Shown here piece after piece: positions 36,685 through 48,652 of a stretch of 64,000 nt of DNA (positions are counted from its first letter, which is position 1; every line of letters begins with the position of its first letter). The translations under genes and the position numbers were made by a program. Location of the stretch: the NCBI RefSeq assembly GCF_036323735.1, contig NC_086020.1, forward strand, positions 91,522,210 to 91,586,209, in the 5' to 3' direction. The DNA is from Rattus norvegicus (taxonomy: Eukaryota > Chordata > Mammalia > Rodentia > Muridae). The notes beneath the pieces are model-generated. The model was not told the DNA's origin, made no database searches, and saw only the letters and a list, made by a program, of their open reading frames with translations.

Positions 36685-37419
36685 TTTTTTCTTTTTTTTT
36701 CTTTTTTTTTATTAACTTGAGTATTTCTTATATACATTTCGAGTGTTATTCCCTTTCCCGATTTCAGGGCAAACAACCCCCTGCCCCCTCCCCTTCATTA
36801 TGGGTGTTCCCCTCCCAACCCTCCGCCCATTGTCGCTCTCCCCCCAACAGTCTAGTTCACTTGGGTTCAGTCTTAGCAGGACCCAGGGCTTCCCCTTCCA
36901 CTGGTGCTCTTACTAGGATATTCATTGCTACCTATGAGGTCAGAGTCCAGGGTCAGTCCATGTATAGTCTTTAGGTAGTGGCTTAGTCCCTGGAAGCTCT
37001 GGTTGCTTGGCATTGTTGTACATTAGGGGTCTCGAGCCCCTTCAAGCTCTTCCAGTTCTTTCTCTGATTCCTTCAACGGGGGTCCTATTCTCAGTTCAGT
37101 GGTTTGCTGCTGGCCTTCGACTCTGTATTTGCTGTATTCTGGCTGTGTCTCTCAGGAGCGATCTACATCCGGCTCCTGTCGGTCTGCACTTCTTTGCTTC
37201 ATCCATCTTGTCTAATTGGGTGGCTGTATATGTATGGGCCACATGTGGGGCAGGCTATGAATGGGTGTTCCTTCAGTCTCTGTTTTAATCTTTGCCTCTC
37301 TCTTATCTGCCAAGGGTATTCTTGTTCCCCTTTTAAAGAAGGAGTGAAGCATTCACATTTTCATCATCCATCTTGAGTTTCATTTTTTCTTGGCATCTAG
37401 GGTAATTCAAGTAATTGGG
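36685..37419 (-). other. E4 L1 3' UTR
   Basis: Reverse complement of the family 3' UTR. The C-rich (sense G-rich) tract lies at 36777-36845. Confidence 0.9.
36777..36845 (-). other. G-rich tract in E4 3' UTR
   Basis: Runs of C on the + strand at the equivalent position to the other copies; slightly more interrupted. Confidence 0.8.
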
Positions 37420-40400
37420 CTAATAGCCACTTATCAATGAGTGCATACCATGTATGTCTTTCTGTGATTGGGCTAGCTCACTCAGGATGATATTTTCCAG
37501 TTCCAACCATTTGCCTACGAATTTCATAAAGTCATTGTTTTTGATAGCTGAGTAATATTCCATTGTGTAGATGTACCACATTTCTGTACCCATCCCTCTG
37601 TTGAAGGGCATCTGGGTTCTTTCCAGCTTCTGGCTATTATAAATAAGGCTGCGATGAACATAGTGGAGCATGTGTCTTTTTTATATGTTGGGTCATTTTT
37701 TGGGTATATGCCCAAGAGAGGTATAGCTGGATCCTCAGGCAGTTCAATGTCCAATTTTCTGAGGAACCTCCAGACTTATTTGCAGAATGGTTGTACCAGT
37801 CTGCAACCCCAGCAACAATGGAAGAGTGTTCCTCTTTCTCCAAATCCTCGCCAGCATCTGCTGTCACCTGAGTTTTTGATCTTAGCCATTCTCACTGGTG
37901 TGAGGTGAAATCTCAGGGTTGTTTTGATTTGCATTTCCCTTATGACTAAAGATGTTGAACATTTCTTTAGGTGTTTCTCAGCTCTTCGGCATTCCTCAGC
38001 TGTGAATTCTTTGTTTAGCACTCAACCGCATTTTTTAATAGGGTTATTTGTCTCCCTGCGGTCTAACTTCTTGAGTTCTTTGTATATTTTGGATATAAGG
38101 CCTCTATCTGTTGTAGGATTGGTAAAGATCTTTTCCCAATCTGTTGGTTGCCGTTTTATCCTAACCACAGTGTCCTTTGCCTTACAGAGGCTTTGCAGTT
38201 TTATGAGATCCCATTTGTCGATTCTTGATCTTAGAGCATAAGCCATTGTTGCTTTGTTCAGGAAATTTTTTCCAGTGCCCATGTATTCTAGACGCTTCCC
38301 TAGTTTTTCTTCTATTAGTTTGAGTGTGTCTGGTTTGATGTGGAGGTCCTTGATCCACTTGGACTTAAGCTTTGTACAGGGTGATAAGCATGGATCGATC
38401 TGCATTCTTCTACATGTTGACCTCCAGTTGATCCAGCACCATTTGTTGGAAATGCTATCTTTTTTCCATTGGATGGTTTTGTCTCCTTTGCCAAAAATCA
38501 AGTGCCCATAGGTGTGGGTTCATTTCTGGGTCTTCAATTCTATTCCATTGGTCTATCTGTCTGTCTCTGTACCAATACCATGCAGTTTTTTATCACTATT
38601 GCTCTGTAATACTGCTGGAGTTCAGGGATAGTGATTCCCCCTGAAGTCCTTTTATTGTTGAGGATAGTTTTAGCTATCCTGGGTTTTTTTTTATTCCAGA
38701 TGAATTTGCAAATTGTTCTGTCTAACTCTTTGAAGAATTGGATTGGTATTTTGATGGGGATTGCATTGAATCTGTAGATTGCTTTTGGTAAAATGGCCAT
38801 TTTTACTATATTAATCCTGCCAATCTATGAGCATGGGAGATCTTTCCATCTTCTGAGCTCTTCTTCAATTTCTTTCTTCAGTGTCTTGAAGTTCTTATTG
38901 TACAAATCTTTTACTTGCTTAGTTAAAGTCACACCGAGGTACTTTATATTATTTGGGTCTATTATGAAGGGTGTCGTTTCCCTAATTTCTTTCTCGGCTT
39001 GTTTCTCATTTTTGTAGAGGAAGGCTGCTGATTTATTTGAGTTAATTTTATATCCAGCCACTTTGCTGAAGTTGTTTATCAGCTTTAGTAGTTCTCTGGT
39101 GGAACTTTTGGGATCACTTAAATATACTATCATATCATCTGCAAATAGTGATATTTTGACCTCTTCTTTTCCGATCTGTATCCACTTGACCTCCTTTTGT
39201 TGTCTGATTGCTCTGGCTAGAACTTCAAGAACTATATGGAATAAGTAGGGAGATAGTGGGCAGCCTTTTCTAGTCCCTGATTTTAGTGAAATTGCTTCAA
39301 GTTTCTCTCCATTTAGTTTAATGTCAGCAACTGGTTTGCTGTATATGGCTTTTACTATGTTTAGGTATGGGCCTTGAATTCCTATTCTTTCCAGGACTTT
39401 TATCATGAAGGGGTGTTGAATTTTGTCAAATGCTTTCTCAGCATCTAATGAAATGATCATGTGGTTTTGTTCTTTCAGTTTGTTTATATAATGGATCACG
39501 TTGATGGTTTTCTGTATATTAAACCATCCCTGCATGCCTGGGATGAAGCCTACTTGATCATGGTGGATGATTGTTTTGATGTGCTCTTGTATTTGGTTCG
39601 CCAGAATTTTATTGAGTATTTTTGCGTCGATATTCATAAGGGAAATTGGTCTAAAGTTCTCTTTCTTTGTTGGGTCTTTGTGTCGTTTAGGAATAAGAGT
39701 AATTGTGGCTTCATAGAAGGAATTCGGTAGTGCTCCATCTGATTCAATTTTGTGGAATAGTTTGGATAATATTGGTATGAGGTCTTCTATGAAGGTCTGA
39801 TAGAATTCTGCTGTAAACCCGTCTGGACCTGGGCCCTTCTTGGTTGGGAGACCTTTAGTGACTGCTTCTATTTCCTTAGGAGTTATGGGGTTGTTTAAAT
39901 GGTTTATCTGTTCCTGATTTAACTTCAGTACCTGGTATCTGTCTAGGAAAGTGTCCATTTCCTGTAGATTTTCAAGTTTTGTTGAATATAGGCTTTTATA
40001 GTAAGATCTGATGATTTTTTTAATTTCCTCTGAATTTGTAGTTTTGTCTCCCTTTTCATTTCTGATTTTGTTAATTTGGACACACTCTCTGTGTCCTCTC
40101 GTTAGTCTGGCTAAGGGTTTATCTATCTTGTTGATTTTCTCAAAGAACCAACTTTTGGTTCTGTTGATTCTCTCTATGGTCCTTTTTGGTTCTACTTGGT
40201 TGATTTCAGCTCTGAGTTTGATTATTTCCTGCCTTCTACTCCTCCTGGGTGTATTTGCTTCTTTTTGTTCTAGAGCTATTAGGTGTGCTGTCAAGCTGCT
40301 GACATATGCTCTTTCCTGTTTCTTTCTGCAGGCACTCAGCTCTATGAGTTTTCCTCTTAGCACAGCTTTCATTGTGTCCCATATGTTTGGGTATGTTGTA

Positions 40401-41244
40401 CCTTCATTTTCATTAAATTCTAAAAAGTCTTTCATTTCTTTCTTTATTTCTTACTTGACCAGGTTATCATTGAGTAGAGCATTGTTCAATTCCAACGTAT
40501 ATGTGTGTATTCTTCCCTTATTTTTATTGAAGTCCAGTTTTAAGCCGTGGTGGTCCGATAGCACGCATAGGATTATTTCTATCTTTTTGTATCTGTTGAG
40601 GCCCGTTTTTTGACCAATTATATGGTCAGTTTTGGAGAAAGTACCATGAGGAGCTGAGAAGAAGGTATATCCTTTTGCTTTAGGATAGAATGTTCTATAA
40701 ATATCTGTTAAGTCCATTTGGCTCATGACTTCTCTTAGTCTGTCAACATCTCTGTTTAATTTCTGTTTCCATGATCTGTCCATTGATCAGAGTGGGGTGT
40801 TGAAATCTCCCACTATTATTGTGTGAGGTGCAATGTGTATTTTGAGCTTTAGTAAGGTTTCTTTTATGTATGTAGGTTCCCTTGTATTTGGAGCATAGAT
40901 ATTTAGGATTGAGAGTTCATCTTGGTGGATTTTTCCTTTGATGAATATGAAGTGTCCTTCCTTATCTTTTTTGATGACTTTTAGTTGAAAATGGATTTTA
41001 TTTGATATTAGAATGACTACTATAGCTTGCTTCTTCCGACCATTTGCTTGGAAAGTTGTTTTCCAGCCTTTCATTCTGAGGTAGTGTCTGTCTTTGTCTC
41101 TGAGATGTGTTTCCTGTAGGCAGCAGAATGCAGGGTCCTTGTTGCGTATCCAGTTTGTTAATCTATGTCTTTTATTGGGGAGTTGAGGCCATTGATTTTG
41201 AGAGATATTAAGGAATAGTGATTATTGCTTCCTGGTATATTCAT
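37420..41244 (-). pseudogene. L1 ORF2, heavily decayed (E4)
   Basis: The ATG at 41242-41244 is present. A 1-bp loss near 41173 breaks the frame after about 20 codons. Later lesions are a Ser-to-TGA stop at 40787-40789, a Glu-to-TAA at 40451-40453, and Trp-to-TAG in SWIGRIN at 38825-38827. They continue with a 1-bp gain near 38588, a 2-bp loss near 38514, Ser-to-TGA at 38022-38024, a stop at 37776-37778 and a 1-bp loss near 37580. The segment open from 40435 to 38825 holds the reverse transcriptase with FADD at 39134-39145. The net loss of 3 bp explains a length of 3825. This is the most damaged ORF2 of the full-length copies. Confidence 0.92.
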
Positions 41245-41303
41245 ATTTGGATGTGAGGTTATGTTTGTGTGCTTTTCTTCTCTTTGTTTTGTTGCCAAGA
41301 CGA

Positions 41304-42446
41304 TTAGTTTCTTGCTTCTTCTAGGGTATAGCTTGCCTCCTTATGTTGGGCTTTACCATTTAGTATCCTTTGTAGTGCTGGATTTGTAGAAAGATATTGT
41401 GTAAATTTGGTTTTGTCATGGAATATCTTGGTTTCCCCATCTATGTTAATTGAGAGTTTTGCAGGGTACAGTAATCTGGGCTTGCATTTGTGTTCTCTTA
41501 GGGTCTGTAAGACATCAGTCCAGGATCTTCTGGCCTTCATAGTTTCTGGCGAAAAGTCTGGTGTGATTCTGATAGATCTGCCTTCATATGTTACTTGACC
41601 TTTTTCCCTTACTGCATTTAATATTCTTTCTTTATTTTGTGCGTTTGGTGTTTTGACTATTATGTGACAGGAGGTGTTTCTTTTCTGGACCAATCTATTT
41701 GGAGTTCTGTAGGCTTCTTGTATGTCTATGGGTATCTCTTTTTTTCGGTTAGGGAAGTTTTCTTCTATGATTTTGTTGAAGATATTTACTGGTCCTTTGA
41801 GCTGGGATTCTTCACTCTCTTTTATACCTATTATCCTTAGGTTTGATCTTCTCATTGAGTCCTGGATTTCCTGTATGTTTTGGACCAGTAGTTTTTTCCA
41901 CTTTACATTATCTTTGACAGTTGAGTCAATGATATCTATGGAATCTTCTGCTCCTGAGATTCTCTCTTCCATCTCTTGTATTCTCTTGGTGAAGCTTGTA
42001 TCTACAGCTCCTTGTCTCTTCTTTTGGTTTTCTATATCCAGGGTTGTGTCCATGTGTTCTTTCTTGATTGCTTCTATTTCCATTTTTAATTCCTTCAACT
42101 GTTTGATTGTGTTTTCCTGGAATTCTTTCAGAGATTTTTGCGTCTCCTCTCTATGGTCTTCTACTTGTTTATTTATGTTTTCCTGGAATTCTTTCAGGCA
42201 TTTTTGCGATTCCTCTCGGTAGGCTTCTACTTGTTTATTAATGTTTTCCTGTGTTTCTCTAAGGGAGTTCTTCATGTCTTTCTTGAAGTCCTCCAGCATC
42301 ATGATCAAATATGATTTTGAAACTAGATCTTGCTTTTCTGGTGTGTTTGGATATTCCATGTTTGTTTTGATGGGAGAATTGGACTCCGATGGTGCCATGT
42401 AGTCTTGGTTTCTGTTGCTTGGGTTCCTGCGCTTGCCTCTCGCCAT
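41304..42446 (-). CDS. L1 ORF1 protein, intact 380 residues (E4)
   Basis: Open from MARGKRRNPSN to the stop. The coiled coil covers about residues 47-200 and has two 22-residue units starting near 67 and 89 (ENINKQVEAYREE and ENINKQVEDHREE). The RRM spans about 202-290 and the CTD about 292-365. There are several substitutions against E1, E2 and E3: Arg to Cys at 260 (SCHIIVK instead of SRHIIVK), Asp to Val at 253, and VKWKKLL. The Arg-to-Cys change sits on the RNA-binding RRM surface and could weaken RNA binding; this is inference. The intact frame contrasts with the ruined ORF2 of the same element. Confidence 0.92.
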   Translation of the reverse strand: MARGKRRNPSNRNQDYMAPSESNSPIKTNMEYPNTPEKQDLVSKSYLIMMLEDFKKDMKNSLRETQENINKQVEAYREESQKCLKEFQENINKQVEDHREETQKSLKEFQENTIKQLKELKMEIEAIKKEHMDTTLDIENQKKRQGAVDTSFTKRIQEMEERISGAEDSIDIIDSTVKDNVKWKKLLVQNIQEIQDSMRRSNLRIIGIKESEESQLKGPVNIFNKIIEENFPNRKKEIPIDIQEAYRTPNRLVQKRNTSCHIIVKTPNAQNKERILNAVREKGQVTYEGRSIRITPDFSPETMKARRSWTDVLQTLREHKCKPRLLYPAKLSINIDGETKIFHDKTKFTQYLSTNPALQRILNGKAQHKEASYTLEEARN

Positions 42447-43342
42447 CAGATTATCCCTAGTGTTACTTTATTCTGCTATTTCTGACAGTGGCTAGACTGT
42501 CCTATAAGCCTGTGTGTCAGGAGTGCTGTAGACCTGTTTTCCTGTTTTCTTTCAGCCAGTTATGGGGACAGAGTGTTCTGCTTTCGGGTGTGTAGTTTTT
42601 CCTCTCTACAGGTCTTCAGCTGTTCCTGTCGGCCTGTGTCTTGAGTTCACCAGGCAGGTCACTTGCAGCTCAAAAGTTGTTCTTACCTGTGGTTCCGAGG
42701 CTCAATTTCGCTCGCGGGGTGCTGCCCATGAGCTCTCTGCAGCGGCAGCAACCAGGAAGATCTGAGCCGCTCTTTCTGGGAGCTTCAGTGCACCAGGGTT
42801 CCAGATGGCGTTTGGTGTTTTCCTCTGGCATCAGAGATGTGTGCAGAGTGCAGTCTCTTCTTGTTTCCCAGGCGTGTCTGCCTCTCTGAAGGTTTAGCTC
42901 TCCCTCCCACGGGATTTGGGTGCTTAGAACTGTTTATCTGGTCTGTTCCTTCAGGTTCCGGCGGTGTCTCAGGCACAGCGGTCCTCCTTTTCCTGGGCCC
43001 TCCTCCATGGGAACCCAGAGGACATATACAGTTTCCTCTTGGGCCAGGGATGTGGGCAGGGGTGGGCAGTGTTGGTGGTCTCTTCCGCTTTGCAGCCTCA
43101 GGACTGCCCACCTGACCAGGTGTTGAGGTCTCTCTCTTACGGGGTTTGGGAGCAGAGAGCTGCTGCGGGTTCGGGATCCGCGAGTGTGGGAGTCCAGGTA
43201 AATACAGGAAGTGCCTGGTCCTAGAGGAATTCTGCCTCTGTGTGTCCCAAGTTCACCAGGCAGGTCTCTTGCAGCAGAAAAGTTGGTCTTACCTGTGGTT
43301 CCGAGGCTCATGTTTGCTCGCGGGGTGCTGCCCACGAGCTCC
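42447..43342 (-). promoter_or_regulatory. E4 L1 5' UTR, one full monomer plus a partial one
   Basis: The anchor ACCAGGCAG is at 42649 and 43255 on the + strand, a period of 606 bp. The 5' edge reads GGAGCTCGTGGGCAGC, a few bases inside the E2 and E3 start. GC-rich. Confidence 0.88.
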
Positions 43343-43356
43343 TTCGCTTTTCTTTT
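43343..43356. repeat. Right target-site duplication of E4
   Basis: TTCGCTTTTCTTTT, identical to 36671-36684. Confidence 0.85.
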
Positions 43357-43439
43357 AAATTATCATTTATTAACTGTTCTGTTTGGTGCATTCAAATGAG
43401 GGGTTGTAATATTAATTTTTAATAATTTCAATATTGGGT

Positions 43440-43965
43440 TGTTACCTGCCTCAATGGCTTATGTTCACAAGTAGATGATACACACACAACCTTTATATTT
43501 AATATTCCTTAAGCAACACAATAGATGGACACCTGCCTAGTCTCCATGTTGCTAGAATTTTTCTCCTAGCCTCTGTGCTGCTATAATCTAGCTCCTGCCG
43601 ATAATTCTGAATTACTAGTTTCTATTTTCTATTTTCTTCCTTGGCCTCTCTGGACCTAATTGAGCAGCCCTCTGTACCATGCTTTCTTGTGCCAGAGCCA
43701 GGGTAGAGTCTTTGCTTCTCTTCTTTTGGTGGCATCTGAGTCTCTCCTCTCTTCAAATTCTCATGAAAACAGCAGATCTGCCTCTTCCTCCTTCCTCACC
43801 TTCTTAAGCCTGGGACAGCTAAATCCCACCTCCTCCTCTTCTTTCCAGCTATTAACCATTGGCATCTTCATTTATCAATCAGAATTAACTGGGGGCAAGT
43901 TCCCAGACCCTCTCGGACAAACTAATTTGGAGAACTCCATTAAAATTAGACTACCATAAATTTCA
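43440..43965. repeat. Possible rodent LTR-like repeat
   Basis: A CT-rich stretch ends in AATCAGAATTAACTGGGGGCAAG...CCCAGACCC, a phrase familiar from rodent LTR-like repeats. No family name and no boundaries can be given. The short frame from 43660 has no recognisable domain. Confidence 0.35.
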
Positions 43966-44180
43966 AGTCATACATGTTCATGGCACATTACATTCACAGT
44001 CCAGAAGGCAATTTGAGAAAGTTCTTTTCTTCCACTACGTAGGTCTGGGACTTAGAATTCAGGTATCTGGGCTTTATGGCAAATAATGTTACACATTGTG
44101 TCATTTCCTCATTTTTTAAAAAATATTCTTTAGCAATTTAATCAGTTTAAGATTCCAATACTGTTCCTAAAAGTCATGAG

Positions 44181-45060
44181 GTTTTTTTTTTTCTCCATCT
44201 TTATTAACTTGGGTATTTCTTATTTACGTTTTGATGTTATTCCCTTTCCCAGGCCAACATCCCCCTACCCCTCCGCCTCCCCTTCTATATGGGTGTTTAC
44301 CTCCCCATCCTCCACCCATTACCACCCTCCCCCCAACAATCACGTTCACTGGGGGTTCAGTCTTGGCAGGAACAAGGGCTTCCCCTTCCACTGGTGCTCT
44401 TACTAGGCTATTCATTGCTACCTATGCAGTTGGAGCCCAGGGTTAGTCCATGTATAGTCTTTGGGTAGTGGCTTAGTCCCTGGAAGCTCTGGTTGATTGG
44501 CATTGTTGCTCATATCGGGTCTCAGGTCCCTTCAAGCTCTTCCAGTCCTTTCTCTGATTCCTTCAACGGGGGTCCCGTTCTCAGTTCAGTGGCTTGCTGC
44601 TGGCATTCGCCTATGTATTTGCTGTATTCTGGCTGTGTCTCTCAGGAGAGATCTACATCCGGTTCCTGTCAGCCTGCACTTCTTTGCTTCACCCATCTTA
44701 TCTAGTTTGGTGGCTGTATATGTATGGGCCACATGTGGGGCCATCTGAATGGGTGTTCCTTCTGCCTCTGTGCTAAACTTTGCCTCCTTATTCCCTCCCA
44801 AGGGTATTCTTGTTACCCTTTTAAAGAAGGAGTGAAGCATTTTGGTCATCCTTCTTGAGTTTCATGTGTTCTGTGCATGTAGGGTAATTCAAGCATTTGG
44901 GCTAATAGACACTTATCATGTGTGTTTTTCTGTGATTGTGTTACCTCACAGGATGATATTCTCCAGTTCCATCCATTTGTCATTGTTTTTGATAGTTGGG
45001 TAGTATTCCATTGTGTAGATGTACCACATTTTCTGTATCCATTCCTATGTTGAAGGGCAT
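44181..45060 (-). mobile_element. E5: 5'-truncated L1, 3' UTR and ORF2 end, antisense
   Basis: It opens with a T run and TTTATTAACTTGGGTATTTCTTA, then the family 3' UTR with its C-rich tract near 44262-44336. It ends in the antisense ORF2 end near 45060 at GTTGAAGGGCAT. It is more diverged than E1-E4 and E6, for example GGACTGG-type changes and small deletions near 44950. No target-site duplication is obvious. Confidence 0.9.
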
Positions 45061-45474
45061 TTCTGACCCTTGTTTTATGTATTTTACTTTTATCATTGTA
45101 TTTGCATTTGTATAATAATTTGTTCATGTGCATTAACAGTTAAGAATTGTCTCATAAGTTTCTAACTATGCTTTTTTCACATTCTACACAAAGTTTCCAA
45201 TATAATTTGGAACTCTCTTAGACTTAGTAATTTCTGTTCTTTTTGCTTCTATAAAGTATCATTCTCATGTTATCATTACATGACTGTAAATAAATTTGTA
45301 TGGTCTATTTTTTTATGCTCTTACAGTGATTTCCATGACAGTATTTCATACTTAACCTTCATCTCAGATGGTTTCCTTGCTATTGAGCTGGCAAATTATC
45401 TGGAGTCTTAGTCCTCAGAAACAAGTGCTTTAACTGATCTCTTATTTTGTTGTAATGATTTTTTGTCTCCTGTG

Positions 45475-45600
45475 ATAAGGAATGACCCTGTAACAAGACT
45501 AGCTTGAGGTTCATTATAACCATTCTGCCTCAGCCATTCTGCCTCAGCCATTTAAATAGTGGAATTGCAACCATTAGCCACCATACACAACATATTACAA
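45475..45600 (-). mobile_element. B1-type SINE relic, antisense, with internal 14-bp duplication
   Basis: CTAGCTTGAGGTTCATTATAACC...CTGCCTCAGCC...GTGGAATTGCAACCATTAGCCACCAT follows antisense B1 or PB1 (7SL-derived). CCATTCTGCCTCAG is present twice in tandem at 45520-45547. Confidence 0.65.
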
Positions 45601-45759
45601 TACGAACTTTTCACTTAACACTTTCCATTTAAGTAAACATTACATAGAAGTTTTGTGATAATTTTATATATGCAACTTTCTATGCTTATTTTCTGAAGCA
45701 TTCTCTTTATGGATTATCAAGACTTCATTTGATAGCAGATTTGTTGAGAGTTTCAGTCT

Positions 45760-45895
45760 TAGTGCTCAACAAGATTGTCAGCTCTGTGAAGACAGAGGTT
45801 AAGTCAGCTTTGTTTTGCTTTAGACATTCCTAGCACAGTTATTGGCCAGCAAAATCAGCTGCTCAATAAACACTTTCTGGGTTAATAAATTATAA
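45760..45895 (+). mobile_element. L2/MIR-type 3'-end relic
   Basis: GTCAGCTCTGTGAAGACAGAGG...CATTCCTAGCACAGTTATTGGCCAGCAAA...GCTCAATAAACACTTTCTGGGTTAATAAAT follows the conserved 3' end of L2-type repeats. Ancient mammalian insertion. Confidence 0.6.
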
Positions 45896-48650
45896 TTTAA
45901 AGAATATTGAACTTAAATCCCAGAGGCCTGGTCTCAGAGAACCTTGATTTTCTCAAATGTTCACAGTTGTATTTCTAATTATTATTGTTTTCTTTTCCCA
46001 CTACACAGGAAGGATATAATTTCTTGTCATAAAAATGCTTCTTCCTAGTAGTTTCTCAACGGAAAGTGCATAAAAGTAATATTTCTAGCTATGTGATTTC
46101 CATCACTGCAAACTTTTGCAAGTCTTGTTGATCACTAGGACTGAAACACTCAACAAGTCTGTTACTATCAAATGAAGTCTTGATAGTACATAAAGAGAAT
46201 ACTTCAGAAAATGAGCATAGAAAGTTAAGCCAAATCAATTTATTATTTGAATTCTTCATCTCTCCTACCATTCACATTAAACCCTTTTTGTCTGTATGGT
46301 CTATAGACACATAATTTCCACTGGCATTTTTAAAAAGAAAAGCTTAACATTTTATGTTCTGTGTTTTTTTCCTTTCAAGATAAGATTCATATGTTTTAAA
46401 TACTTATAATAATACTCTTCCAAATTTTATTTCAGTCTTCTTGACCACTTATGTGGTTTGGATGTGAAAATAGTCTTCTTGAAGCCTTTCTGAATTGTTT
46501 ATTTACCAGAAAACCTACTCTTACTGACTAATGCTATCAGACAATGTTGAATTTTGCTTTTCATGATTTTTTAAAAGAAAGCTTACAAGTTTAAAAAGTT
46601 ATATGTGTTATATGTCCTTTCATCCCATGTATGGCTCTGTTTATGTTATGGCTTCAATTCTAATCCAAAGATAATTTGTAGATACATTAGAGTTGGGGTG
46701 GGGAAATACTAGAAATATGAAAATATTTCACTAAAAAACTGTATTATAATATATCATTCATGCATGGTGACTTATGAATGGATTAAGGTTTAAGTGGTAA
46801 ATGTTTGTTTTTATTTTATAGAAAAATAAAAATATATTGAGAGTAAAATAAAACCTATTGCTTAAATCAAAGCTTTTAAATTTATGCCAGGAATTATGTG
46901 GGATTGTATATTAAATGTGTGAAATCATGTAAGTGGACTCTACCCCATATATAAAAGCCACTGAACAAAAAACATAGTCCTCCAGTTTTGTAGGAGTGAC
47001 ACTAGGCTTCTGCGAGCTTACTTGTAATATTATAATTAGGAAGGGACAAATTTAGAATTTTCATATATCAGTCTCTTGTGCCTAAAAAGCATTATTCCAT
47101 AAATTCCATTCATTCTTTTCAAAGGAAACAATTAGAAACATTTCTACAGATCAATAATATCTTTGTCAAGAAATCACAGTGTGAAAATTAAGTTATTAAA
47201 TAATCCATAGTAAAGTTTTTGATGGTGTATCTATAGCAGGAAATCCAATCACAGCAAAATTTCCAGTTGAATTTTACAACAGCATTTATCTTTCCATGTA
47301 GAGCATGAAACTTTCTGGCTAGGTATTCTCATGGCATTACCACATATGGAGATCATGGGTATTATAGGATATGTGTTTTCCTCTGGAGTGAACAATGCAC
47401 AATAGAGACAAAAGTAGCCCCAAGTTTCAGTTTCTAAACAGTGTCTCCACAGAAGGTCAAAAATATGTAAGAGAAGATACAACAGAAATGATATCATCAA
47501 CATTGTATATTATAATTCCCAGAAATGACTGACGATATGAGGCTCTTCTGACATTCACAATCTGAACCCAGTGACCTCAATGGATTTCTAGTCAATTTTA
47601 AATTTCTGTCTTCATAAGTTGAATGTCAAGCCTCCCCAATGACATTATGTATACACCCTTACAAACTCCAACAGGGATATCTACTTAGCACTAGCCTCAG
47701 ATTCCTCCTGTGGAAACATTTGCTTCTCTACAGTTCAGCTCTCAAATGTGAGGCCTGAAGTCATCAAGACATAAGTGTGAATAATACATAGTAATGGTGG
47801 GTTAACATTGAAATTTAGAAATTATTAGATAAAAAAATCCAAATCCAGATTTTTGAAATATTTTTAAAGGAAATATTTGTTAGTAAAATGTAGTTACAGT
47901 AAGTATTAATATTGGGGTCTTGACTTTTATTCCTGTTTACTTATGTGTTCCTAATAATTTCCTGACTAGGCCCATTTGGGTGAGAATATGCTCATACTAT
48001 ATAACAAGGCCAAATCTGAGATCTTAATCATGTACTTCTGCCTCACACAGTTTGGGATATTGGGATGTTGTACCATAATGGCTTTACTTTATGTTGTCTT
48101 ATATAATTTAGCAAGGAAATTACTTAAAAACCATAAAATGAATTATTTCCTGTAGTAATAATAGTTTTTAATTAAGGAAGATTATTAAAATTTCTTATAA
48201 TTAAATCATGTTAAATTATTTAAATGTAACAGAAATTAAATGCAATTTGAAGCCTTTATGATTCTGTTTTCATTAGTATTTGTAAATGTCTTTAAATGAA
48301 ATATGATTCTTTTTATAATTAAGATTATCATTTATTTGACATTTACATTTATTTTGCATAATTTTATAAGAAGTTATTTTGCTTTTATCATTTGTTCATT
48401 TAGAGATCTATCATTAAAATTTTATATGAGTTCATTTTATAAAACAGTTTAATGTTTGATAAATTATATCAAAATATATTATAAAATCTATAACATAACA
48501 TGTCAAATATTTGTATCTAATTATGAAGTAATCAACTATAGTATAATTTTTCTTTGAAATCAAGGAAGTAAATACCATGTTTTTCTTTCTTTTCTCCCAT
48601 GCTGTTAAACAATTAAAAGTGAATATGTTCATTTAAAAATTGTAGGCTAT
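45896..48650. other. AT-rich intergenic DNA, nothing recognised
   Basis: About 2.7 kb with no long frame, RNA gene or confident repeat. The strongest TA richness is near 48150-48500. Confidence 0.5.
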
Positions 48651-48652
48651 GA

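Larger units (their letters stand above)
36685..43342 (-). mobile_element. E4: full-length young rat-type LINE-1
   Basis: Complete antisense insertion with an interrupted T-rich tail (T runs broken by C), 3' UTR, heavily damaged ORF2, open ORF1 and a 5' UTR of about 900 bp. A 14-bp duplication bounds it, with the ideal endonuclease site TT/AAAA in the element sense. It shares with E3 the residues ELQQYY and YKELKKLD and a TAG codon in ORF2. Confidence 0.96.

Noticed and set aside
44181..45065. A target-site duplication for E5
   Set aside because: Flanks AAGTCATGAGG and TTCTGACCC do not match convincingly.
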